In this document: one piece after another, positions 57,745-62,903 of the stretch
Layout of the letters: each line of letters opens with the position of its first letter
Numbering within the stretch: position 1 is the first letter of the stretch
IMG/VR virus record: IMGVR_UViG_3300036792_000267
Coordinates: 1-64,000 of that record
From: a virus
DNA length: 64,000 nt
Strand: one strand, 5' to 3'
The notes under the pieces: generated by a model
What the model was told of the DNA's origin: nothing
The model's database searches: none
Seen by the model: only the letters and a program-made list of their open reading frames with translations
Translations under genes and position numbers: made by a program

Positions 57745-57820
57745 GGGCGAGTAGCAGAACCGGCATATGCGGCGGCCTCAAAACCCGTGTCTCCTGCGGG
57801 TTCAAGTCCCGCCTCGCCCA
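57745..57820 (+). tRNA. tRNA-Leu(CAA)
   Basis: Acceptor GGGCGAG/CTCGCCC; loop CTCAAAA; short variable arm for a Leu tRNA (76 nt overall). Confidence 0.75.
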
Positions 57821-57917
57821 CGCGGCTGGCAAGGCCGTTCTGCGAATCCTTGCCCGGTCCCCTCTGCGGGAGGAACAGGTCCGTCAATCCGGGGTCAGCA
57901 AAGAGCCTCGGCAACTA

Positions 57918-57989
57918 TGGAGTATGGGGTAATCGGCAGCCCGGCAGATTCTGGCTCTGTCAGTCTTGGTTCGAGTCCAGGTACTCCAG
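57918..57989 (+). tRNA. tRNA-Gln(CTG)
   Basis: Acceptor TGGAGTA/TACTCCA; anticodon arm GCAGA-TTCTGGC-TCTGT. Its 3' half is antisense to the small gene at 57960-58079. Confidence 0.85.
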
Positions 57990-58079
57990 CGAGAGCAGCA
58001 GGTCAAGGTGCATCTCGATCTCGTCATTGGTGATGAGGCTGACAGCCAGGTCGATGAAGTCAAGTTCGTCCATACTCAT
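57960..58079 (-). CDS. 39-aa acidic peptide
   Basis: ATG 58079 to TGA 57960, M-S-M-D-E-L-D-F-I-D-L-A-V-S-L-I-T-N-D-E, with typical G/C third positions. It lies 29 bp downstream of the DinB-like gene on the same strand and runs antisense into tRNA-Gln. No ribosome site seen. Confidence 0.5.
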   Translation of the reverse strand: MSMDELDFIDLAVSLITNDEIEMHLDLLLSLEYLDSNQD

Positions 58080-58108
58080 TAAGTTCGCGAGCAGGCCGAA
58101 CTGTGAGG

Positions 58109-58654
58109 TCAGTCAGGAACGTAGAGGTGGTGCGGGAGGATGTTCAGCGTGTAAGTCCCGTCGAACCGCGGCATGCTGCCGGCCAGCTCCCCCAGGTGCC
58201 AGTAGACGTGGACCGCTAGGTGCTCCCACACGGCCCCGCCGGTCAGCAGGGACACCGGCACCCCGGCAGGCGCGGGAGCGTCCCACTGGCTGAGGTCGAA
58301 CTCGTCCAGTACCCGCAGCGCCTTGGTGACCGTCTGGCAGAACACGCGCAGCAGGACCACCTTCGGGAACGTCTCCCGGTCGACGCTGGCTGCCTTGCTG
58401 ACGGCACTGGGCTCGGCCAGGTTTGTCTCGTTGAACACCTGGTGGACCGAGCGGCTGAGGACCGTCCGCCGCCCGTCGAGCCACGAGCTGAACAGGTCAG
58501 CCACGCAGGCCAGGTGCCCGATCGTCCAGGCAGCGGAGAACCCGGTCGGGAGTTCTTCGAAGAACTCGTCGTTACTGACCGGCTCCAGGCCGAGTAGCAG
58601 TATGTTGCCGCTGCGGTCGATCTGCCGCGCGACGACTTGCTTAGCAGTAGTCAT
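58109..58654 (-). CDS. DinB/YfiT-like protein
   Basis: The product is 181 aa. W-T-I-G-H-L-A near 42-48 and H-V-Y-W-H-L-G-E-L near 150-158 give the His residues of the DinB four-helix metal fold, used by thiol-dependent transferases. Opposite to the tRNA genes around it. Start ATG 58654 is preceded on its strand by GCG-TAGTAA-AAGC, a class 2 motif, and has no Shine-Dalgarno site. Confidence 0.65.
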   Translation of the reverse strand: MTTAKQVVARQIDRSGNILLLGLEPVSNDEFFEELPTGFSAAWTIGHLACVADLFSSWLDGRRTVLSRSVHQVFNETNLAEPSAVSKAASVDRETFPKVVLLRVFCQTVTKALRVLDEFDLSQWDAPAPAGVPVSLLTGGAVWEHLAVHVYWHLGELAGSMPRFDGTYTLNILPHHLYVPD

Positions 58655-58658
58655 GCTT

Positions 58659-58664
58659 TTACTA
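58659..58664 (-). promoter_or_regulatory. Class 2 -10-like motif TAGTAA, 4 nt before ATG
   Basis: On the - strand GGGGCG-TAGTAA-AAGC-ATG precedes the DinB-like gene, the only class 2 site found on that strand. Confidence 0.4.
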
Positions 58665-58665
58665 C

Positions 58666-58739
58666 GCCCCGGTAGCTCAGCCGGAAGATGCGCTCGCTTC
58701 GTAAGCGAGAGGTCCCCAGTTCAACTCTGGGTCGGGGCT
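58666..58739 (+). tRNA. tRNA-Thr(CGT)
   Basis: Acceptor GCCCCGG/TCGGGGC; anticodon arm CTCGC-TTCGTAA-GCGAG perfect. Confidence 0.9.
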
Positions 58740-58741
58740 CG

Positions 58742-58854
58742 GTCAGGCTGAGGCAGGGGAGGCCCTTCACCGGGTCGCACTAGGTTGCCCGCAGCCCAGT
58801 AGCTTGGGCACGGGAGAAGGATGCCGGGCAGCACGGCCCGGGTGTAGGCCTGAC
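58742..58854 (+). repeat. Hairpin-closed spacer element
   Basis: GTCAGGC (58742-58748) pairs with GCCTGAC (58848-58854) at both ends of the spacer between tRNA-Thr and tRNA-Leu; an inner CCCA/TGGG stem is also visible. Confidence 0.45.
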
Positions 58855-58859
58855 AACAA

Positions 58860-58943
58860 GCCCGAATGCTGCAATCGGTAGACTGACCCGCTTGAGGAGT
58901 GGGTGTCCTTCGGGGCGTGCGGGTTCGAGTCCCGCTTCGGGCA
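58860..58943 (+). tRNA. tRNA-Leu(GAG)
   Basis: Acceptor GCCCGAA/TTCGGGC; anticodon arm CCCGC-TTGAGGA-GTGGG; long variable arm TGTCCTTCGGGGCGT. Confidence 0.9.
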
Positions 58944-59040
58944 CCTGGGGGAGATCCGGTGTAGCGCACCGGCTGGGGGCCAGGGCCCCTGGTAGTTCAA
59001 AAGTCGCTGACAGCCCTGGCAGAAAGAACACCCCCTCTAC

Positions 59041-59113
59041 GCCGGCTTAGCTCATCGGGCAGAGCGCCCGCCTTGTAAGCGGAAGGTGACCCGTTCGAGT
59101 CGGGTAGCCGGCT
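59041..59113 (+). tRNA. tRNA-Thr(TGT)
   Basis: Acceptor GCCGGCT/AGCCGGC; loop CTTGTAA; T arm ACCCG-TTCGAGT-CGGGT. Confidence 0.9.
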
Positions 59114-59114
59114 C

Positions 59115-59203
59115 GGAGGCTGCATGCAAGGTACGGCGCGCTAACGCGCGGGACAGCGCAGGAACCCGAGTACCGTCGTAAACCGACTGTCCTTGCAGCC
59201 TCC
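59115..59203 (+). repeat. Hairpin-closed spacer element
   Basis: GGAGGCTGCA (59115-59124) pairs perfectly with TGCAGCCTCC (59194-59203); GGTAC/GTACC and GGCGCG-type stems are nested inside. Confidence 0.55.
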
Positions 59204-59213
59204 TTCAGCTCGC

Positions 59214-59287
59214 TCCGGGGTGGGTTGTGCGGCATCCCGTCTTGACTTTGGATCAAGGGCACGCCAGTTCGATTCTGGCCCCCGGAA
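59214..59287 (+). tRNA. tRNA-Gln(TTG)
   Basis: Acceptor TCCGGGG/CCCCGGA; anticodon arm CTTGA-CTTTGGA-TCAAG; T arm GCCAG-TTCGATT-CTGGC. Confidence 0.9.
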
Positions 59288-59296
59288 CAAGCACAT

Positions 59297-59370
59297 GCCC
59301 CGGTAGCTCAGTTGGCGAGAGCGTTTCCCTGGTACGGAGGAGGTCCCGCGTTCGATTCGCGGTCGGGGCT
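59297..59370 (+). tRNA. tRNA-Thr(GGT)
   Basis: Acceptor GCCCCGG/TCGGGGC; loop CTGGTAC with two G-T pairs in the stem. Confidence 0.85.
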
Positions 59371-59381
59371 CGCAAGATCAT

Positions 59382-59454
59382 GCCGACGTGGTGCAGCTGG
59401 TGGCACATCGCCTTGCCAAGGCGGAGGTCGCGGGTTCGAATCCCGTCGTCGGCT
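59382..59454 (+). tRNA. tRNA-Gly(GCC)
   Basis: Acceptor GCCGACG/CGTCGGC, discriminator T; anticodon arm TCGCC-TTGCCAA-GGCGG. Confidence 0.9.
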
Positions 59455-59464
59455 CGTGTACCCC

Positions 59465-59528
59465 GCCGTGGCCACCGGGTAAGGGGGTTCAGCACATGCC
59501 CGGGTCGCGCCCGGCACGGTGGCACGGC
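59465..59528 (+). repeat. Hairpin-closed spacer element
   Basis: GCCGTG-g-CCACC (59465-59476) pairs with GGTGG-CACGGC (59518-59528), 11 bp with one bulge. Confidence 0.45.
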
Positions 59529-59590
59529 TGCCCTGGCAGCCTGCTCTCCTGACGACAGGGGACAAGGGGGCTCAGCCCTCCCAGGGACGC

Positions 59591-59674
59591 GGGCGGGTGG
59601 CGGAATAGGCAGACGCGCACGGTCCAGGCCCGTGTATCCCGCAGGATGTGAGGGTTCAAGTCCCTCCTCGCCCA
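59591..59674 (+). tRNA. tRNA-Leu(CAG), C33
   Basis: Acceptor GGGCGGG/CTCGCCC; anticodon stem CACGG/CCGTG perfect; loop TCCAGGC has C at position 33. Confidence 0.85.
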
Positions 59675-59765
59675 CTTTCGGGTCCGCTCCCGTGGCCCGG
59701 GGGCGTCGCGCATCGCGCCGCGGCGGTTCCAGTCCTCCTGCTAGCGGAGGGCGAACGGGAGGCCC

Positions 59766-59856
59766 GGAGGGATGGCACGAGTGGCTTAAGGCGCTGTCCT
59801 GCTAAGGCAGAGGGTCTGCGAGAGCGGCCCCGCGGGTTCGAATCCCGCTCCCTCCG
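59766..59856 (+). tRNA. tRNA-Ser(GCT)
   Basis: Acceptor GGAGGGA/TCCCTCC; loop CTGCTAA; long variable arm; 91 nt. Confidence 0.9.
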
Positions 59857-59941
59857 CTTCTGTACCGGATACCAGCCAAGTCCGTTAGGTGGTGACGCAG
59901 GTACAGCGCCCGCGGGAGACGGCAATCCTTGGCGGGCACCT

Positions 59942-60027
59942 GGAGGGTTCGCCTAGTCCGGCCTATGGCGCTGCGTCGGAAGCGCAGTTGGTTAACAGCC
60001 TCGCGAGTTCGAATCTCGCACCCTCTG
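59942..60027 (+). tRNA. tRNA-Ser(GGA), C33
   Basis: Anticodon stem CTGCG/CGCAG perfect; loop TCGGAAG with C33. Acceptor GGAGGGT/ACCCTCT with G1-T72. Confidence 0.85.
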
Positions 60028-60031
60028 CCCC

Positions 60032-60122
60032 GGAGAGGTAAATCGAGTTGGCCTACCGATCGCGGTCCCGAAAACCGTCAGGGGGTTCGTCCCCCGTGTG
60101 AGTTCGAGTCTCACCCTCTCTG
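60032..60122 (+). tRNA. tRNA-Ser(CGA), C33
   Basis: Anticodon stem GCGGT/ACCGT; loop CCCGAAA with C33. Long GC-rich variable arm. Starts 4 bp after tRNA-Ser(GGA). Confidence 0.85.
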
Positions 60123-60132
60123 CGCATGGCTT

Positions 60133-60168
60133 GAGGCGGTACCCGCGGGCCGCTGCAGGTACCGCCTC
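60133..60168 (+). repeat. Spacer hairpin, 11-bp perfect stem
   Basis: GAGGCGGTACC (60133-60143) pairs with GGTACCGCCTC (60158-60168), 14-nt loop, just after tRNA-Ser(CGA). Confidence 0.55.
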
Positions 60169-60315
60169 CGTAATCGCCAGGCGAATGAATCTGCTCGGAT
60201 TCAGCTTCGAGACCAGACTCGGTGCCTTGCAGGCGGCTGTTACCGCCTGCACCCGAAAGCATACATACGGTTACGATCTTGAGCAAGCGGCGAAATAGCT
60301 CAAGATGTCTGGCAC

Positions 60316-60388
60316 GGGCGGGCAGCTCGATGGTTCGAGCAGCTTCCTGATACGGAGAAGGTTGGAGGTTCAAGTCCTCCTCCGCCCA
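60316..60388 (+). tRNA. tRNA-Ile(GAT)
   Basis: Acceptor GGGCGGG/TCCGCCC; loop CTGATAC; T arm GGAGG-TTCAAGT-CCTCC. Confidence 0.85.
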
Positions 60389-60399
60389 CGTACGACCGG

Positions 60400-60473
60400 A
60401 GGCCGGTAGCTCAGCTGGTCAGAGCGACACGCTTATAACGTGTGCGTCAGGAGTTCAAGCCTCCTCCGGCCTA
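60400..60473 (+). tRNA. tRNA-Ile(TAT)
   Basis: Acceptor AGGCCGG/CCGGCCT; anticodon arm ACACG-CTTATAA-CGTGT. Reads AUA directly, without lysidine. Confidence 0.9.
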
Positions 60474-60476
60474 CGA

Positions 60477-60549
60477 CGCGGGGTAGCTCAGTTGGCAGAG
60501 CAGCCGGCCCATAACCGGAAGGTCGCGGGTCCGAGTCCCGTCCTCGCTA
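60477..60549 (+). tRNA. tRNA-Met(CAT), C33
   Basis: Anticodon stem CCGG/CCGG core; loop CCCATAA with C33. C1-T72 mismatch; T loop TCCGAGT (C55). CCA is encoded (to 60552). Initiator, elongator or Ile2 role not decided. Confidence 0.8.
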
Positions 60550-60553
60550 CCAC

Positions 60554-60627
60554 GGGCCGCTAGCTCAACAGCGAAGAGCAGTTGCCTTTTAAGCTTCAGG
60601 TTCCGGGTTCGAGCCCCGGGCGGCCCA
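60554..60627 (+). tRNA. tRNA-Lys(TTT)
   Basis: Acceptor GGGCCGC/GCGGCCC; loop CTTTTAA; anticodon stem has two T-T mismatches. Starts 2 bp after the encoded CCA of tRNA-Met. Confidence 0.75.
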
Positions 60628-60641
60628 CTAGCCTGGTTCCT

Positions 60642-60788
60642 GTGAAGACTCTGGCCTGGCTCCTCGATGAAGCCCTGGACCGGCTCCCGTGCCGCGAGGA
60701 CGGCCGGTGGCGCTGGTACGGCGAGTGGGGCTGCCGACTGGAGAACAGGTTTCCTGTCCTGCGCGAGTGGATGTACGAGCGCCGGTAG
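60642..60788 (+). CDS. 48-aa protein inside the tRNA array
   Basis: GTG 60642 to TAG 60788: M-K-T-L-A-W-L-L-D-E-A-L-D-R-L then Trp-rich W-R-W-Y-G-E-W-G. Good codon bias. TAGCCT (60629-60634) ends 7 nt before the start, so it may be leaderless. Its last 10 bp overlap tRNA-Arg(TCT). Confidence 0.55.
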   Translation: MKTLAWLLDEALDRLPCREDGRWRWYGEWGCRLENRFPVLREWMYERR

Positions 60789-60852
60789 CTCAGCCGGATA
60801 GAGCGGCTTCCTTCTAAGAAGACGGCCGGGGGTTCGAATCCCTCCCGGCGCG
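60779..60852 (+). tRNA. tRNA-Arg(TCT)
   Basis: Acceptor GCGCCGG/CCGGCGC; loop CTTCTAA. Its first 10 nt are also the last codons of the 60642 gene. Confidence 0.85.
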
Positions 60853-60863
60853 CGCATGAACAT

Positions 60864-60938
60864 GGTCTTGCAGAGCAGTCCGGAGTGCTCGCCTGCCCCT
60901 CAAGCAGGAGATCGTCGGTTCGAATCCGTCCAGGACCA
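60864..60938 (+). tRNA. tRNA-Glu(CTC), C33
   Basis: Acceptor GGTCTTG/CAGGACC, encoded CCA to 60941. Anticodon arm CCTGC-CCCTCAA-GCAGG, C33. C8 instead of T8. Confidence 0.8.
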
Positions 60939-60942
60939 CCAA

Positions 60943-61016
60943 GCCCCCGTCGACTAGCGGCCTAAGTTACCGCCCCTTCAAGGCGGCGGACACCGGTTCG
61001 AATCCGGTTGGGGGCA
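60943..61016 (+). tRNA. tRNA-Glu(TTC), C33
   Basis: Acceptor GCCCCCG/TGGGGGC; anticodon arm CCGCC-CCTTCAA-GGCGG, C33. Confidence 0.85.
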
Positions 61017-61050
61017 CGTGGGCATCAGGATTTATCCTGGTGTCCTTCGA

Positions 61051-61126
61051 CGCGGAGTAGGGGAGTTCGGTCGTCCCCGCGGCGCCCATAACGCCGAGAT
61101 CGCGGGTCCGAATCCCGCCTCCGCCA
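61051..61126 (+). tRNA. tRNA-Met(CAT), C33
   Basis: Anticodon arm CGGCG-CCCATAA-CGCCG, C33. C1-C72 mismatch as in initiators, but no GGG/CCC anticodon-stem signature. T loop TCCGAAT (C55). Confidence 0.8.
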
Positions 61127-61230
61127 CGGGAAGGAACTGCCCAGCTCCCTTGCATCCGGATGCATCGGCACGCGCGGCTGGCGTTCCGGCACAGCGGCCC
61201 GGCCCCGGTCGTTCCCAAACGGGGCCTCTA

Positions 61231-61303
61231 TCCGGTGTGGCGCAATCGGCAGCGCAACTGACTGTTAATCAGAGGGTTCCCGGTCCGAGTCCGGGCACCG
61301 GAG
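61231..61303 (+). tRNA. tRNA-Asn(GTT)
   Basis: Acceptor TCCGGTG/CACCGGA; anticodon arm ACTGA-CTGTTAA-TCAGA; T loop TCCGAGT (C55). Confidence 0.9.
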
Positions 61304-61412
61304 CGCGTGGGCCTGGGGCCTGCGGGATACAGCCTGGTCCGCGGCCGGGCCCGGGTCCCGTTGGGCGGAGAAGCAGCCATACCCAGGGAAGCGGGGGTGC
61401 CCCGCACATCAT

Positions 61413-61487
61413 GGTGACGTAACTCAGCATGGCCAGAGTGCTGCCTTGTCACGGCAGAAGTCGCGGGTTCAAATCCCGTCGTTACCG
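61413..61487 (+). tRNA. tRNA-Asp(GTC)
   Basis: Acceptor GGTGACG/CGTTACC; anticodon arm CTGCC-TTGTCAC-GGCAG. Its 3' end overlaps the stop of the - strand gene at 61482. Confidence 0.9.
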
Positions 61488-61637
61488 CGTGCCCCGTCGT
61501 CGCACGATGACCGTGCAGGCCAGGGCGAACAGCGCTAGCAGGCCGATGACTGGCCATGTTAGCCAGTGCAGCCCGGCCGCCTTCAGCAGGTCATCAAGGA
61601 TGAAGCCGAGCGCGACGCCGACCAGGATGAACAGCAT
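61482..61637 (-). CDS. 51-aa membrane protein
   Basis: ATG 61637 to TAA 61482. M-L-F-I-L-V-G-V-A-L-G-F-I-L and a second hydrophobic segment (W-P-V-I-G-L-L-A-L-F-A-L-A-C), then R-R-R. Small two-span protein; follows the 61640 gene with 2 bp between them. Confidence 0.6.
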   Translation of the reverse strand: MLFILVGVALGFILDDLLKAAGLHWLTWPVIGLLALFALACTVIVRRRGTR

Positions 61638-61639
61638 CG

Positions 61640-61777
61640 TTAGCCGAGCCCGGCGCGACGCCGCCGCTCGGCGTGCTCGAAGTCACGGATGCGCCGGATG
61701 GCGAGGTGGCCGCCGAACTTGAGGCCGGTCGCGATGCCAGCGCCGAAGACGGCTAGCAGCAAGATGAAAGTGCCCAC
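61640..61777 (-). CDS. 45-aa membrane protein
   Basis: GTG 61777 to TAA 61640. M-G-T-F-I-L-L-L-A-V-F-G-A-G-I-A-T-G-L-K-F then a basic tail (E-R-R-R-R). One transmembrane helix. Forms a two-gene operon with the next small membrane gene. Start is the only sensible one but lacks a close ribosome site. Confidence 0.55.
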   Translation of the reverse strand: MGTFILLLAVFGAGIATGLKFGGHLAIRRIRDFEHAERRRRAGLG

Positions 61778-61831
61778 GTGATTAAACGGTACGTCACCCC
61801 CTGGTCTCTTTACCAGGGGCAAGCAAGACAT

Positions 61832-61905
61832 GGCCGTGTAGCTCAGCAGGCTAGAGCGTTTCCATGACACGGAAGAGGTCCCTGGTTCAAGTCCAGGTAC
61901 GGCCA
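61832..61905 (+). tRNA. tRNA-Val(GAC)
   Basis: Acceptor GGCCGTG/TACGGCC; anticodon arm TTTCC-ATGACAC-GGAAG. Confidence 0.9.
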
Positions 61906-61906
61906 C

Positions 61907-61979
61907 GCGCGCGTAGCTCAACGGATAGAGCTGCAGTCTACGGAACTGTGTGTTGGAGGTTCGAGTCCTCTCGTGCGCA
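61907..61979 (+). tRNA. tRNA-Arg(ACG)
   Basis: Acceptor GCGCGCG/CGTGCGC; anticodon arm GCAGT-CTACGGA-ACTGT. Starts 1 bp after tRNA-Val. Confidence 0.9.
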
Positions 61980-61982
61980 CTG

Positions 61983-62033
61983 GACGGCAGGTGAGCAGGC
62001 TGACACCGCCTTCGGGCTCAGCCCCCTGCCGTC
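61983..62033 (+). repeat. Hairpin-closed spacer element with T run
   Basis: GACGGCAGG (61983-61991) pairs with CCTGCCGTC (62025-62033), inner GAGC/GCTC, then TTTC. Fills the whole gap between tRNA-Arg and tRNA-Val. Confidence 0.55.
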
Positions 62034-62039
62034 TTTCAA

Positions 62040-62113
62040 GTCCGGTTAGCTCAGCCTGGGAGAGCGCTGCCTCCACACGGCAGGCGTCGGGGGTTCAAAT
62101 CCCTCACTGGACA
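62040..62113 (+). tRNA. tRNA-Val(CAC), C33
   Basis: Acceptor GTCCGGT/ACTGGAC; anticodon stem CTGCC/GGCAG perfect; loop TCCACAC with C33. Confidence 0.85.
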
Positions 62114-62115
62114 CG

Positions 62116-62187
62116 GTGGGATTTGCCGTCGAGGGAAGGCGCAGGGTTGTGGTCCCTGCAAGGCGGGTCCGACTCCCGTATCTCACC
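62116..62187 (+). tRNA. tRNA-His(GTG)
   Basis: Acceptor GTGGGAT/ATCTCAC with C73 and a G at 62115 for the His-specific G-1:C73 pair; loop TTGTGGT; T loop TCCGACT (C55). Confidence 0.85.
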
Positions 62188-62191
62188 CCAA

Positions 62192-62271
62192 AGCGACAGT
62201 GGGCGGCGGCACGCCCAGCGGCCTGTAAAGCCGTGGCCTTGGCAGACCTGGGTCGGCACCAGGTGTCGCTA
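62192..62271 (+). tRNA. tRNA-Tyr(GTA)
   Basis: Acceptor AGCGACA/TGTCGCT perfect; loop CTGTAAA; variable arm GGCCTTGGCAGA; T loop GTCGGCA (G54), which could hide it from standard scans. Confidence 0.75.
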
Positions 62272-62302
62272 CGTTAAGGTTTTCCCGAGAAAAGGAGAGC
62301 CT

Positions 62303-62374
62303 ATGCCCAGGTACACGATTCCCTGCGTCGCCCACTGTGAAAGCGGGGCATTAACGCAGGTCTTGCGCTCGTAG
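62303..62374 (+). CDS. 23-aa peptide
   Basis: ATG 62303 has AAGGAG 7 nt upstream; M-P-R-Y-T-I-P-C-V-A-H-C-E-S-G. The end overlaps tRNA-Arg(CCG). Too short for more than a weak call. Confidence 0.25.
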   Translation: MPRYTIPCVAHCESGALTQVLRS

Positions 62375-62438
62375 CTCAGTGGACAGAGCACCGGCTTCCG
62401 GAGCCGGGTTGTCGGAGGTTCGAGTCCTCTCGGGCGCG
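62365..62438 (+). tRNA. tRNA-Arg(CCG)
   Basis: Acceptor GCGCTCG/CGGGCGC; anticodon arm CCGGC-TTCCGGA-GCCGG perfect. Confidence 0.9.
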
Positions 62439-62442
62439 CTAT

Positions 62443-62516
62443 GGCGGTATGGCCGAGTGCGGTTCAGGCACACGTCTGCAAAACGTGGTACCCGGGTTCG
62501 ACCCCCGGTACCGCCT
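62443..62516 (+). tRNA. tRNA-Cys(GCA)
   Basis: Acceptor GGCGGTA/TACCGCC, discriminator T; anticodon arm CACGT-CTGCAAA-ACGTG. Confidence 0.9.
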
Positions 62517-62520
62517 CCAT

Positions 62521-62594
62521 GACCCTGTAGCTCAGCTGGACAGAGCTGCTTCCCCCTAAGGAGCGAGTCGCTGGTTCGAGTCCAGCCAGGGCCA
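62521..62594 (+). tRNA. tRNA-Arg(CCT), C33
   Basis: Anticodon arm GCTTC-CCCCTAA-GGAGC with C33; acceptor GACCCTG/CAGGGCC has an A-C mismatch at 2-71. Last tRNA of the array. Confidence 0.8.
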
Positions 62595-62639
62595 CGTACG
62601 CCGGTGCTCACGCTGTGGCAGTTCCGAGGTCCAATTACT

Positions 62640-62672
62640 CCCCGTCGTCCCCTGGGACTGGCGGGGATTTTC
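62640..62672 (+). terminator. Terminator after the tRNA array
   Basis: CCCCG (62640-62644) pairs with CGGGG (62662-62666), inner GTCC/GGAC, then ATTTT. The 309-bp stretch 62595-62903 holds this, the next hairpin and the upstream region of the secreted-protein gene; no gene is seen in it. Confidence 0.65.
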
Positions 62673-62690
62673 CTTGTGCTTATGGTGTAA

Positions 62691-62750
62691 GGCAGGAGGC
62701 CGGGTACGTGACTCGGCTTCGCGGATCGAGAACGGAACCGGCCTCCTGCC
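62691..62750. repeat. Long inverted repeat, 13-bp perfect stem
   Basis: GGCAGGAGGCCGG (62691-62703) pairs with CCGGCCTCCTGCC (62738-62750), 34-nt interior. Could be a second terminator or a protein-binding cruciform. GTTAACTTG (62816-62824) further down resembles a class 1 half-site. Confidence 0.5.
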
Positions 62751-62903
62751 CCATCAGAGTACATTCGCCTCATTGTCCCGGTTCATCCCGTAGCCCGGGT
62801 TTGGTCACGGTTCAGTTAACTTGTGGCAAGAAACACGGTTCCTGCGCCATAGTGGACTGTTTCCCCGCGGTCAGCGCGGGGGTTGGAGTGAGGGGAACGC
62901 TCT

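Noticed and set aside
56197-62594. CRISPR array in the repeat-rich tRNA region
   Set aside because: Repeats are tRNA genes and unrelated hairpins, not evenly spaced direct repeats; no Cas1/Cas2 is present and the Cas4-like gene lies among replication genes.
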